Part shown: in pieces, positions 8,690 to 16,850 of the stretch
How positions within the stretch are numbered: the stretch's first letter is position 1
Layout of the letters: every line of letters starts with the position of its first letter
DNA from: an uncultured Draconibacterium sp.
GTDB lineage: Bacteria; Bacteroidota; Bacteroidia; Bacteroidales; Prolixibacteraceae
Assembly: GCA_947492175.1 (NCBI GenBank)
Contig: CANLMQ010000019.1
Location: 1 to 64,000, forward strand
Direction of reading: 5' to 3'
DNA length: 64,000 bases
Translations under genes and position numbers: made by a program
The notes under the pieces: model-generated
Told to the model about the DNA's origin: nothing
Seen by the model: only the letters and a program-made list of their open reading frames with translations
The model's database searches: none

Positions 8690-9100
8690 ATGCTTCAAAT
8701 AAAAAGAATATTATTTCTCGCAGTGCTGCTTGGTAGCCTTACATCGGTTTCTGCCGTTAATGCACAGGATAAAATACCTAATGATATTGTTGTTAGCCTT
8801 ACAACGGGAGATGCAAAACTGCTTTCGGGATATTTTAATCAAAACGTAGAACTGGTTGTTCTCGACAATGATAACGTTTACAGCAAAGCACAGGCGCAGC
8901 AAATCGTCAATAATTTTTTCACGAATTTCCGGCCGCTTGGAGAAAGAGCATTTAGTGTTATCCACGATGGAGGAAAAGCTGATGCCAAATATGTTATCGG
9001 AAAACTGAAGACTGAAAAAGGAGACTTCCGGATTTACTTTCTGTTGAAGAAGAACGAAGGAAAAGAATACATACATCAGCTTAGAATAGAAAAACAATAA
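8690..9100 (+). CDS. DUF4783-type periplasmic protein
   Basis: 136 aa with a cleavable signal peptide (MLQIKRILFLAVLLGSLTSVSAVNA, about 25 residues). The mature part matches my recollection of DUF4783, small NTF2-like Bacteroidota proteins of unknown function: IPNDIVVSLTTGDAKLLSGYFNQNVELVV, then a helix with AQAQQIVNNFFTNF and a C-terminal strand pair ending YIHQLRIEK. These proteins are proposed to bind small ligands in a cone-like fold; no catalytic residues are evident. The YihY-type membrane protein starts 6 bp downstream, so they are probably cotranscribed. It is divergent from rlmH. Confidence 0.75.
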   Translation: MLQIKRILFLAVLLGSLTSVSAVNAQDKIPNDIVVSLTTGDAKLLSGYFNQNVELVVLDNDNVYSKAQAQQIVNNFFTNFRPLGERAFSVIHDGGKADAKYVIGKLKTEKGDFRIYFLLKKNEGKEYIHQLRIEKQ

Positions 9101-9106
9101 TACCCC

Positions 9107-10039
9107 ATGGTAGCGGGAAGGTTTTACTATAACAAACTAAAAAGATTAGGAGAAAAGGTCGTTGAACGTGCCGAAAAAATATCCCTTCCATTTTTCGATG
9201 GTGTTCCGTTGTATGACGTAGCGCTGTTCTTTTGGAGGAGTATTGTTGACGGCTCGATTACAACACGTGCCTCGGCCATTGCTTTCTCATTTTTTATTGC
9301 CTTGTTTCCCGGAATTATCTTTCTTTTTACTTTAATTCCGATCATACTTGCAGATGATTTTCAAAACGAATTATTTTTAATCATACAGCAGCTTGTTCCA
9401 GAAAGCACCTGGCTTACAATAAAGGATACCATTATTGAGGTAATTATGCAACCTCGTGGCGATTTATTATCGTTAAACTTTTTTATGGCGCTGCTTTTTG
9501 CAACAAACGGGCTGGTTTCGATGATGAGTGCGTTTGATGCAACAGTACATAATATTAACCGTAGAAAATGGTGGAGCCAATATATTGCTGCTATTTTTAT
9601 GCTTATCGTTTTTACGTTACTCTTAACTATAGCAATTGCGGTACTTACAGGCGGACAAGAATTGATTCAGTACCTCGATAAAATTGATATTATCCGCGAC
9701 CGGTTACTTGTTGTTTTACTTACTATTGGAAAATGGATTATCACTTTAATCTTTTTCTTTTTTGCATTCTCATTTTTGTATTATATGGCACCGGCTAAAA
9801 AAACAAAATGGCGATTTATTTCGGCGGGAGGTACATTAGCTACAATTTTAAGCATAATCGGGTTTGTAGGCTTTAAATACTACATCAACAATTTTAGCCA
9901 ATACAATAAACTTTATGGTTCTATCGGGACTTTACTTGCTGTTTTATTTTTAATGTATGTTATGTCCTTAATTCTGCTCATCGGATTTGAGCTGAATGCC
10001 AGTATTTACCAGGCTCATACTTATAAAGATGAAAAGTAA
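9107..10039 (+). CDS. YihY/virulence factor BrkB family membrane protein
   Basis: 310 aa integral inner-membrane protein with six predicted TM segments (about residues 58-80, 115-140, 157-185, 205-225, 235-260 and 275-298). Family features are the N-terminal amphipathic stretch and TTRASAIAFSFFIALFPG at about 47-64, and the C-terminal YGSIGTLLAVLFLMYVMSLILLIGFELNA. The family was once annotated as RNase BN, which is now regarded as wrong; its function is unsettled. It lies 6 bp downstream of the DUF4783 gene and converges on the rhomboid pair. Confidence 0.9.
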   Translation: MVAGRFYYNKLKRLGEKVVERAEKISLPFFDGVPLYDVALFFWRSIVDGSITTRASAIAFSFFIALFPGIIFLFTLIPIILADDFQNELFLIIQQLVPESTWLTIKDTIIEVIMQPRGDLLSLNFFMALLFATNGLVSMMSAFDATVHNINRRKWWSQYIAAIFMLIVFTLLLTIAIAVLTGGQELIQYLDKIDIIRDRLLVVLLTIGKWIITLIFFFFAFSFLYYMAPAKKTKWRFISAGGTLATILSIIGFVGFKYYINNFSQYNKLYGSIGTLLAVLFLMYVMSLILLIGFELNASIYQAHTYKDEK

Positions 10040-10094
10040 GATATCGGATTGAAACTTTTAATTGGCTACCCCAAATTCCTTCGAAAACAAAAAA

Positions 10095-10976
10095 TTACTT
10101 CTTCCCCTGTTTAAACAATACTTCCTTTTCGTGTTTAGTTAAACTTTCGTAACCGCTCTTTGCAATCTTATCCAGAATTTGGTTGATTTCGTCTTGCTTT
10201 ATATTTTTTTGGCGATTGTATTCATGGTCATCGCGTGGTGGTTTTTTATAAGTAACTTTCATATTACTTCTGGGTTTAAAAACCTCTGTCCCCCAATCGG
10301 CTATCTTGTCTATAAAACGCACCAATCCATCTCCCAAATCTTTTCCTTTTCGTAATTGATAAATGTAAAACCATCCCCAAAATGCACCACCGAGATGGGC
10401 AATATTACCTCCGGGATTTGAAGTTGATATACTAAGAATAGATAATAATACATAAAACCCGGCCACATACTTTAAAGGGAAACGGCCAATAAAAAACAGA
10501 TGAATTTCGCGGTTTGGATCGTAATATGCCACGGCTACTAAAATTGCAAAAACAGAAGCAGAAGCTCCGAGCAACAATCCATAAACAGAATCAAATGCCG
10601 GGAAAACATTATAGGAAATAATATAAAATGCAGCGCCAACCAATCCTCCCAAAAGATACACGCTTAACAGTTTTCTGCCTTCGAAATGATATAAAAACAA
10701 CTGCCCGAACCAATACAAACCGAGCACATTAAAAAGCAGATGCATAAATCCGGAATGTAAAAACATATAAGTTATTGGTGTCCATGGCCGTTTTATTAAG
10801 ACTTCGGTTACCGAAGGAACCGAAAGCCATTGCGCCAGTTGTACCGGTTGCCCGGCTAGATAAAAAAACACACCAATTATTTTCAATACCAGAAACACGC
10901 TAATGTTTATGTAAATTAAGCGTGTTAATACCGAGCCTTCTTTAAACGTTCGTTTTATGTCGCCAAGAATATCCAT
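10095..10976 (-). CDS. Rhomboid-family intramembrane serine protease (1)
   Basis: 293 aa. Six or more TM helices hold the rhomboid signature. LHSGFMHLLFN is the conserved H-x-x-x-H-x-x-x-N helix, GASASVFAI carries the catalytic Ser, and NIAHLGGAFWGW carries the catalytic His. The dyad is intact, so it should be active and cleave TM substrates in the inner membrane. A hydrophilic C-terminal tail of about 80 residues (from about 215), rich in Lys/Asp, extends into the cytoplasm. It lies 35 bp downstream of the second rhomboid gene, so they form a two-gene unit. Substrates are unknown. Confidence 0.92.
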   Translation of the reverse strand: MDILGDIKRTFKEGSVLTRLIYINISVFLVLKIIGVFFYLAGQPVQLAQWLSVPSVTEVLIKRPWTPITYMFLHSGFMHLLFNVLGLYWFGQLFLYHFEGRKLLSVYLLGGLVGAAFYIISYNVFPAFDSVYGLLLGASASVFAILVAVAYYDPNREIHLFFIGRFPLKYVAGFYVLLSILSISTSNPGGNIAHLGGAFWGWFYIYQLRKGKDLGDGLVRFIDKIADWGTEVFKPRSNMKVTYKKPPRDDHEYNRQKNIKQDEINQILDKIAKSGYESLTKHEKEVLFKQGKK

Positions 10977-11011
10977 CCGTTATAATTCTGAAATCAAATT
11001 GTAACCAACCA

Positions 11012-11752
11012 CTAGTAGAAATGGTTTGTATTTTTTCTCCAATGCCTGATCATAAAATAACCAAACAACATTCCTCCAAGGTGGGCAAAATGAGCAACAC
11101 TCCCCTGAATACCCGAGATTCCGAAAAAGAGTTCGAGCAAACCGTAACCTGCTACAAAATATTTGGCTTTTATCGGAATAGGAGGAAATAACAACATCAG
11201 CTCAGTATTAGGAAACAACATTCCAAAACCCAGCAAAATTCCAAAAACCGCACCCGATGCACCAACTGTAGGAGTGTTCAGTATTGCATTCAGTTTCCCG
11301 GCTAAAGGATCACTAAAGTTTTTGCCCTGCGCCCAAATAGAATAACCTACTTCTTTAACATATGCTATTTGTTGCGGATCCATTTTTGCAATCAACGATT
11401 TATATTCGATAAACGTAACCCCCATATGTAAAACAGCGGCTCCAATTCCGGTTACCAGATAAAAGGTTAAAAAACGTTTGGGTCCCCAAACACTTTCCAG
11501 CACCCGGCCAAACATGTACAAGGCAAACATATTAAAAAAGATATGCCCAAACCCTGGAGTACTGTGCATAAACATATACGTAAAAAACTGGTGTAACCTG
11601 AATTTTTCTGAAAGAGGGAAATGCAACCCAAGAATCGGATACAAATTTGTTCCCATTTGTTTCAACACCAGGGTTATTATAAAAAACAGCACATTTGCCA
11701 AAATCAGGTTCTTTACAACAGGAGGTATATTTAATGCGGGTCTATAATTCAT
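11012..11752 (-). CDS. Rhomboid-family intramembrane serine protease (2)
   Basis: 246 aa, compact rhomboid core with six TM helices and little extra. Signature motifs: FMHSTPGFGHIFFNMFALYMFG (histidine/asparagine helix), TVGASGAVFGILLGFG with the catalytic Ser, and SVAHFAHLGGMLFGYF with the catalytic His. Unlike its downstream neighbour it has a long loop between helices 3 and 4 (about residues 120-160) and no C-terminal tail. The two paralogues are clearly diverged and not a recent duplication. It is cotranscribed with the 293-aa rhomboid, and mutL lies upstream on the same strand. Confidence 0.92.
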   Translation of the reverse strand: MNYRPALNIPPVVKNLILANVLFFIITLVLKQMGTNLYPILGLHFPLSEKFRLHQFFTYMFMHSTPGFGHIFFNMFALYMFGRVLESVWGPKRFLTFYLVTGIGAAVLHMGVTFIEYKSLIAKMDPQQIAYVKEVGYSIWAQGKNFSDPLAGKLNAILNTPTVGASGAVFGILLGFGMLFPNTELMLLFPPIPIKAKYFVAGYGLLELFFGISGIQGSVAHFAHLGGMLFGYFMIRHWRKNTNHFY

Positions 11753-11916
11753 ATTTTACAAATTAGCTGGAAGACCGCTGACCGAAGATCGAAGTGAAAA
11801 AGCAGGTTCTAAACGCTCAACGTTCTTCTTTTATACTTTACAACAAATTATTTTTTAGCTTGTTCTTTAACAATTGCCAGACCAAAGTTTATTGGCTTAA
11901 AAATAACGACATTCTG

Positions 11917-13782
11917 TCACCTTGCGAAACTTTTTTCGATATCCGTTGTCGGAATAATGGTCAACACCTTTTTCCCATCCGGTGAAAAGTTAGGCGTTGA
12001 ACAGGCAAAAAGATTATCAATCAGGTGATCTACTTCTTCCTGTTTTAAATCGGTTCCGTATTCAAGTGCCGATGCTTTTGCCAGCGATTGTGCGATTTGT
12101 TCTTTGGCTTTGGTTTTGGCATCCAGTGGCGAATTCTTGTATTCTTCAATCATTCTTTCCACAATCATTTCGGGCGACGACACTTCCAAAATACCCGGTG
12201 TGCCGTTTATTATAAAAGTATCTTTCCCAAATTCGCGGATGTCGAAGCCAAGCAAACGTAAATCATCAAGCATGGTTATCAACAATGCCGAATCTGCTGG
12301 ATTCAATTCAATGGTTTGCGGGAAAAGCTGTTGCTGACTGGCTACTGTATCCGATCTCAGCACCTCCATAAACTTCTCAAACAAAATACGTTCGTGCGCC
12401 CGTCTTTGATCGATTACCATTAAACCTGATTTTACCGGTGTTAAAATATAACGCTGTTTAAGCTGAAGGTGTTTCTTCCCGCTAAAACTTTCCGATGCCT
12501 GGGCATACAAATCATCGGCTGCTTTAAAGCTAAAATTCTCCTGCTGCGTCTCTTCCGGTTTAAGTTTTAATTGTGTCCCTTCGTACAGGTCTTCCCAGTT
12601 ATCAAGATTTTTCTTATCTCTTTCAGTGGGTTGAGAGGGATTATAACTTCCGGCAGAAAATTGTTTTTCAATATCAAAAGGATTATACCCCGGATTAATT
12701 TGAATTTCGGGGAAACGAATATCTTCTCCGCTTTTTTTCGGAATAGGAATCTCAATACTGCCTCTCTGATCAAAATCGATAGAAGGTACCACATTGTGTT
12801 TTCCCAGCGATTCACGAACAGCTGCGTGTATTATCGACCAGATATCGCGTTCGTTTTCAAATTTAATTTCTGTTTTGGTTGGATGTACATTTATATCAAT
12901 TGCATTGGCATCGATCTCCAAAAATAAAAAGTATGATGGAAATGTTTCGGGCGGAAGTAACTGTTCGTAAGCTTTTGTAATTGCCTTATTAAAATACGGG
13001 TGCCGCATATAACGTCCGTTTACAAAAAAGAACTGCTCGCCCATGGTTTTGCGTGCAAATTTGGGCTGACCGATAAAACCACTAACATTTACAATGCTGG
13101 TTTCTTCGTGCACATTTATCAGGCTTTGGTTTAAACTTTTCCCAAAAACATCAACTATCCGCTTTCGCGAATTTGTTGGTGGTAATTCATACAAAGCCGT
13201 TTCATTATGAAACAACGAGATTTTTATATCGGGGTTGGGCAGTGCAATACGCTGAATTTCCCAGATAACATGTTTTAATTCGGTTGAATTGGCCTTTAAA
13301 AACTTACGGCGCGCCGGCACATTAAAAAACAGGTTTTTAATCATAAAATTAGTGCCGTTGTTACAACCAACCGGTTCCTGCGTTTTTACTTCCGATCCTA
13401 CAATATGAATAAATGTCCCCAGCTCGTTATCTGCTTGTTTTGTTTTTAGCTCCACATCGGCAATGGCTGCTATCGATGCCAGTGCCTCGCCACGGAATCC
13501 CATGGTACGAATACAAAACAAATCGTTTGCCGAACGTATTTTGGAAGTTGCATGGCGCTCGAATGCCATACGTGCATCGGTTGGCGACATTCCGCAACCG
13601 TTGTCGCTGATTTGAATCAGGGTTTTCCCTGCATCTTTTATATTTACAGTAACCTCAGTTGCTCCCGCATCGAGGGCATTTTCCACTAATTCTTTAACCA
13701 CCGAAGCCGGCCGCTGAATAACCTCTCCGGCAGCAATCTGGTTAGCAACTGCATCGGGTAATAACTGAATAATATCGCTCAA
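11917..13782 (-). CDS. mutL: DNA mismatch repair protein MutL
   Basis: 621 aa, normal length. The N-terminal GHKL ATPase has ELVENALDAGA (Glu34 general base, Asn35), SDNGCGM, GFRGEALASI and the usual MutL linker. The C-terminal dimerisation domain begins near residue 430. The endonuclease motif DQHAx2Ex4E reads DQRRAHERILFE here, with the metal-site His replaced by Arg, and the C-terminal CPHGRP-like site reads SPDGKK. The nicking activity is therefore uncertain. The start codon is TTG; no in-frame ATG precedes the conserved IIQLLPDAVANQIAAGEV. The upstream 103-aa gene ends about 40 bp before it and may share a transcript. Confidence 0.96.
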   Translation of the reverse strand: MSDIIQLLPDAVANQIAAGEVIQRPASVVKELVENALDAGATEVTVNIKDAGKTLIQISDNGCGMSPTDARMAFERHATSKIRSANDLFCIRTMGFRGEALASIAAIADVELKTKQADNELGTFIHIVGSEVKTQEPVGCNNGTNFMIKNLFFNVPARRKFLKANSTELKHVIWEIQRIALPNPDIKISLFHNETALYELPPTNSRKRIVDVFGKSLNQSLINVHEETSIVNVSGFIGQPKFARKTMGEQFFFVNGRYMRHPYFNKAITKAYEQLLPPETFPSYFLFLEIDANAIDINVHPTKTEIKFENERDIWSIIHAAVRESLGKHNVVPSIDFDQRGSIEIPIPKKSGEDIRFPEIQINPGYNPFDIEKQFSAGSYNPSQPTERDKKNLDNWEDLYEGTQLKLKPEETQQENFSFKAADDLYAQASESFSGKKHLQLKQRYILTPVKSGLMVIDQRRAHERILFEKFMEVLRSDTVASQQQLFPQTIELNPADSALLITMLDDLRLLGFDIREFGKDTFIINGTPGILEVSSPEMIVERMIEEYKNSPLDAKTKAKEQIAQSLAKASALEYGTDLKQEEVDHLIDNLFACSTPNFSPDGKKVLTIIPTTDIEKSFAR

Positions 13783-13824
13783 AATTAGTCTTTTAGAATA
13801 TGAGAAGTGAGTAATGAGATTAGA

Positions 13825-14136
13825 TTAAGCACCAAAAAAATCGGAAAAGAAAAATAAATAAAGTACCAATGCCAGAATCATTATTATCCAGATTAATCTC
13901 CTGTTTTGTGCTCTTCTTGAAGCTTCCGACGACTTCGACCAGCCATCGCCTGCTCTGAATTGCCCTTTAATACTCGGGCGAAAAGGTTTTCCATCATCTC
14001 TTTTTTCATCTACAATCCCTAATTCTTCTTTTATCCTTCTCTCTCGCTCATCGCGTTCTTCCTTGTCCGGATCGTAAAACCGCGGGGTAATTCTAAATTT
14101 TTTTGTTCCCGGTGTATGAAAAAAATTGCTAATCAT
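13825..14136 (-). CDS. Small C-tail-anchored membrane protein, hypothetical
   Basis: 103 aa. It has a hydrophilic, strongly charged N-terminal 80 residues (DPDKEERDERERRIKEELG) and one C-terminal TM helix (LIWIIMILALVLYLFFF, about 83-99). It is therefore probably tail-anchored with the bulk in the cytoplasm. I do not recognise a named family; similar proteins sit upstream of mutL in related genomes as far as I recall, but this is memory, not search. A minus-strand -7 (TATCTTTG, 14155-14162) lies 19 bases upstream, so this gene and mutL probably form one transcript. Confidence 0.6.
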   Translation of the reverse strand: MISNFFHTPGTKKFRITPRFYDPDKEERDERERRIKEELGIVDEKRDDGKPFRPSIKGQFRAGDGWSKSSEASRRAQNRRLIWIIMILALVLYLFFFSDFFGA

Positions 14137-14154
14137 GGTAAATCGTTTATGCTA

Positions 14155-14162
14155 CAAAGATA
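14155..14162 (-). promoter_or_regulatory. -7 element upstream of the 103-aa gene and mutL
   Basis: Minus-strand TATCTTTG fits TAnnTTTG, with a start site about 12 bases before the ATG. The nearest TTG is only 12 bases away, too close for a standard -33. Confidence 0.35.
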
Positions 14163-14462
14163 ACCTTTATTCTGCAAAAATTATTCCGTTGGCTTACTTG
14201 TATTTATCTGATCTGGTTTAAAGCCTTAAATTTTTGACATTCCTGAGGACACCATAGATGTTGCCTCGAAGAATCTCGATGCAAATGGCTGGGTTATGTC
14301 TTTCCCGCAAATTTTGAAAAATATTTTTTAGCAATTCCAACCTTTTCGAAATATCTTCGTCATATGAGCAGACAATACGGTTTTAAGCAGTAAAACCTGA
14401 TCTTAAAAAGAATTATCATGTTTCTGCTTTAAAATCAAAATACGAAAAATAAACGCCAGCAC
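14163..14462. other. Intergenic stretch upstream of the sigma factor gene
   Basis: About 300 AT-rich bases between divergent genes. I see no ORF, strong hairpin or exact TAnnTTTG promoter for the + strand sigma gene. Confidence 0.5.
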
Positions 14463-15047
14463 TTGGAGGTACTTTTTAACCAAAACGAGCAAAAGTTAGT
14501 CAAGCTTTGCAAAAAAGGAGACGCAAAGGCGCAGTACAAACTGTACAAACTTTATTGCAAAGGGATGTACAATATAGCCATGCGTATGATTAACAACACA
14601 AGTATGGCCGAAGACATTCTTCAGGATGCGTTTATTAAAGCTTTTTCGGAAATACATAAGTTGAAAAATGAAGAGGCATTTGGAGGTTGGTTAAAACGGA
14701 TTGTGATAAACCGTTGTATTGACATTTCGCGAAAAGAAACATTGGTTTTTGCTGACATGGAAAGACTGGGCAACCAGCATAATGAAATTTCAGATGAAGT
14801 AGAAAGTTCGGTTGATCCGGAGTTGATACACAACTTTATAAAAAAACTACCGGAAGGTGCACGACAAATTTTGGTACTAAGAGCACTGGAAGGTTTTAAA
14901 CATGCCGAAATTGCTGAAAAACTTAAAATTACAGAATCGACAGCAAAGACCCAGTTTTTCAGAGCAAAACAGCTACTTGTAAAAATGATTCAGGAAAATG
15001 AAAGAGGACATAGAAAAATATCTGAAAGAGAACCGGTTAAAGCTTGA
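14463..15047 (+). CDS. ECF-type RNA polymerase sigma factor (cell-envelope operon)
   Basis: 194 aa sigma-70 region 2/4 protein. Region 2 lies at about residues 20-90 (YNIAMRMINNTSMAEDILQDAFIKAF, GGWLKRIVINRCID). Region 4 lies at about 125-180 (LPEGARQILVLRALEGFKHAEIAEKLKITESTAKTQFFRAKQLL). The start is uncertain: TTG at 14463 is the only listed start before the conserved part, and no ATG lies upstream in frame. The next gene starts inside its 3' end (50-bp overlap), implying translational coupling with a membrane protein that probably acts as its anti-sigma factor. It differs from the two PUL-associated ECF sigmas here: it has no FecR or SusC partner. Confidence 0.88.
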   Translation: MEVLFNQNEQKLVKLCKKGDAKAQYKLYKLYCKGMYNIAMRMINNTSMAEDILQDAFIKAFSEIHKLKNEEAFGGWLKRIVINRCIDISRKETLVFADMERLGNQHNEISDEVESSVDPELIHNFIKKLPEGARQILVLRALEGFKHAEIAEKLKITESTAKTQFFRAKQLLVKMIQENERGHRKISEREPVKA

Positions 15048-15528
15048 CATTGAAACTCCGGAACAAGACCTGATATGGGAAGGCATAAGAACCGGGCTCA
15101 ATGAAAAAAAACGGGGATTTCCGGAATGGTTCTGGAAAGTGGCAGCCATTTTTATTTTTGTAGTATCGGGCACCTATTTTATCGTAAACGAAACCTCCGA
15201 GGAACAATATGTAATTGTTAGCCTGTCTGATATTTCGCAGGATTTGGGAGAACAGGAAACTCAGCTAAAACACCTGGTAAATTTAAAATGGGAAGAAGTA
15301 CAACGACAACTTCCACAGGAAAAATCGGATTTACAATTCTTACTGGACGAGCTAAACGATCTGGATGAAATTTACACCAGCTATCAGAAAGACCTTAACC
15401 AGACAATTAACAACGAACCTGTTATTCGGGCAATGCTCGATAACTACGAAAAGAGAATTAAAATACTAAACCGTTTATTACTGGAAATTGAAAAACAAAA
15501 GTACCATGAAAAAACATTTACACTTTAA
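14998..15528 (+). CDS. Putative single-TM anti-sigma factor
   Basis: 176 aa. A cytoplasmic N-terminal segment of about 40 residues (MKEDIEKYLKENRLKLDIETPEQDLIWEGI) is followed by one TM helix (VAAIFIFVVSGTYFIV, about 48-63). An external alpha-helical, probably coiled-coil segment runs from about 85 to 176. There is no zinc-binding anti-sigma motif, but topology and overlap with the sigma gene (start 50 bp before the sigma stop) are typical of Bacteroidota anti-sigma partners. The downstream beta-repeat protein gene starts 23 bp before this gene stops, so all three are translationally coupled. Anti-sigma assignment is inferred from context. Confidence 0.65.
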   Translation: MKEDIEKYLKENRLKLDIETPEQDLIWEGIRTGLNEKKRGFPEWFWKVAAIFIFVVSGTYFIVNETSEEQYVIVSLSDISQDLGEQETQLKHLVNLKWEEVQRQLPQEKSDLQFLLDELNDLDEIYTSYQKDLNQTINNEPVIRAMLDNYEKRIKILNRLLLEIEKQKYHEKTFTL

Positions 15529-16798
15529 ATTAATACTACTTGCAGCTCTGCTGGTTTTTACCAGCCAAACAGTTCTTTCACAAAACTACGAAGCCGTTAA
15601 AAAACTGGCAAAATCGGCAGCTGTACCCGACAATCTAATTTTAAATATTTCGAACCATTCGGGCGATATTGACTTTACAACAACAAACGAAAATACAGTT
15701 AGCATTCGTACCGATATTAAAGTTACTACCAAAACAAAAGAGGAAGCCAACAAACTTATTCGCGCCATTGAAGATTTTGAGTTCGAATTACGCGGCAACA
15801 CTTTAAATATCGATACCCGTTTTTACAAAAACATGAATACGATAAACGGGAAAAGCACAATAACGCTATTAAACGGAGACAAATTAAAAATCAAAGATTT
15901 TGAAATCAGTCATCAGATTACACTTCCGGAATCGACTTCTTTAAACCTGGAAAACAAATACAGTACTATTACTATGGGATCGCTGGATGGCCCGGCAGAA
16001 TTAAATTTATACAGCAGTAAGTTAACAGCCGGCAGTTTTGCTTCTACTGTGCAAATCCAGTCGAAATACTCGAAACTATATATTGAAAACCTTAACGATA
16101 AAACCAAGCTAAATCTATACGATTCAGACATTGTTTTTAAAGCTGCAACAAACCTGGAGATACAAAGCAAATATTCTAAATTTGAGGGCAACACAGCAGG
16201 CAGCCTCTTTATAAACTCGTATGATGATGATTTCCAGATTGATGAATTCTCAGATTTAAAAATGGAAGCAAAATACTCAGACCTGGTTTCGGTGGCAGTA
16301 TTAAACAAGCTTGACTTAAAATTGTACGACAGCGATCTAAAAATTGAATCGGCAAAACAAGGCAGGTTTAGCGGAAAATATTGCGAACTAAAACTGGGCA
16401 ATGTAAAAGAACTGGAAATTCCTTCGTCGTACGATAACGATTTATACCTTGGAAAAACGAATTCGGTAACTATTGATGAAAGCAAATACAGTCTGTACGA
16501 AATTAAATCTACTTCGAAATTAAATTTGACGGGCTACGACGACGATGTACAAATCGACCGGTTAAACTCCGATTTTCAAGGTATTTCCATGAACAGCAAA
16601 TATGGGACGTTAATTGTCGACACAGAATCTGTTCCCGTTAAAATTGATGCTCAAATGAAATACGGGAAAGTGGATCTTCCGGAATCAATACAAGTAACCA
16701 AACACATTGAAAAAAGCGGTGAATTGGAAATACTTGCCGGAGAAAGAGGCGAAACAGTTTTGATTAGAGGATACGACAATAAAGTAGTAATTAGGTAA
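15506..16798 (+). CDS. Secreted beta-helix-like repeat protein (DUF4097-like)
   Basis: About 430 aa. I chose the ATG at 15506 rather than the upstream TTG at 15488 because it begins a clean signal peptide (MKKHLHFKLILLAALLVFTSQTVLS). The mature chain is a series of imperfect repeats in which a KYS/KYG motif (ENKYSTI, QSKYSKL, QSKYSKF, EAKYSDL, SGKYCEL, ESKYSLY, NSKYGTL, MKYGKV) alternates with a Y(D/S)xD-type motif (LYSSKL, LYDSDI, SYDDDF, LYDSDL, SYDNDL, GYDDDV, GYDNKV). Each pair spans about 40 residues. This periodicity fits a right-handed beta-solenoid like DUF4097 adhesin-type proteins. It is the terminal gene of a sigma/anti-sigma operon and probably a surface or periplasmic output or sensor of it. 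No catalytic residues are evident. Confidence 0.7.
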   Translation: MKKHLHFKLILLAALLVFTSQTVLSQNYEAVKKLAKSAAVPDNLILNISNHSGDIDFTTTNENTVSIRTDIKVTTKTKEEANKLIRAIEDFEFELRGNTLNIDTRFYKNMNTINGKSTITLLNGDKLKIKDFEISHQITLPESTSLNLENKYSTITMGSLDGPAELNLYSSKLTAGSFASTVQIQSKYSKLYIENLNDKTKLNLYDSDIVFKAATNLEIQSKYSKFEGNTAGSLFINSYDDDFQIDEFSDLKMEAKYSDLVSVAVLNKLDLKLYDSDLKIESAKQGRFSGKYCELKLGNVKELEIPSSYDNDLYLGKTNSVTIDESKYSLYEIKSTSKLNLTGYDDDVQIDRLNSDFQGISMNSKYGTLIVDTESVPVKIDAQMKYGKVDLPESIQVTKHIEKSGELEILAGERGETVLIRGYDNKVVIR

Positions 16799-16805
16799 CA
16801 AATAC

Positions 16806-16850
16806 AAATTAGCCTGTTACACTTTTCCGGGATTTGTAACAGGCTAATTT
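16806..16850. terminator. Bidirectional terminator between convergent operons
   Basis: A perfect 16-bp inverted repeat (AAATTAGCCTGTTACA, 16806-16821, with its complement 16835-16850) surrounds a 13-base loop. T-rich flanks serve both strands, and the right arm contains the stop codon of the minus-strand DUF438 gene. Confidence 0.85.

Noticed and set aside
13780..13787. Minus-strand TAATTTTG as a promoter for mutL
   Set aside because: It overlaps the TTG start codon itself, so transcription would start inside the coding region.
14463..15528. The sigma/anti-sigma pair at 14.5 kb as a fourth PUL regulator
   Set aside because: The membrane partner lacks the FecR and DUF4974 domains and no SusC follows; the output is a repeat protein.
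15506..16798. Tandem DNA repeat or CRISPR-like array
   Set aside because: Periodicity is at protein level (KYS/YDxD); the DNA copies are too diverged to be a nucleotide repeat and have no spacer-repeat structure.
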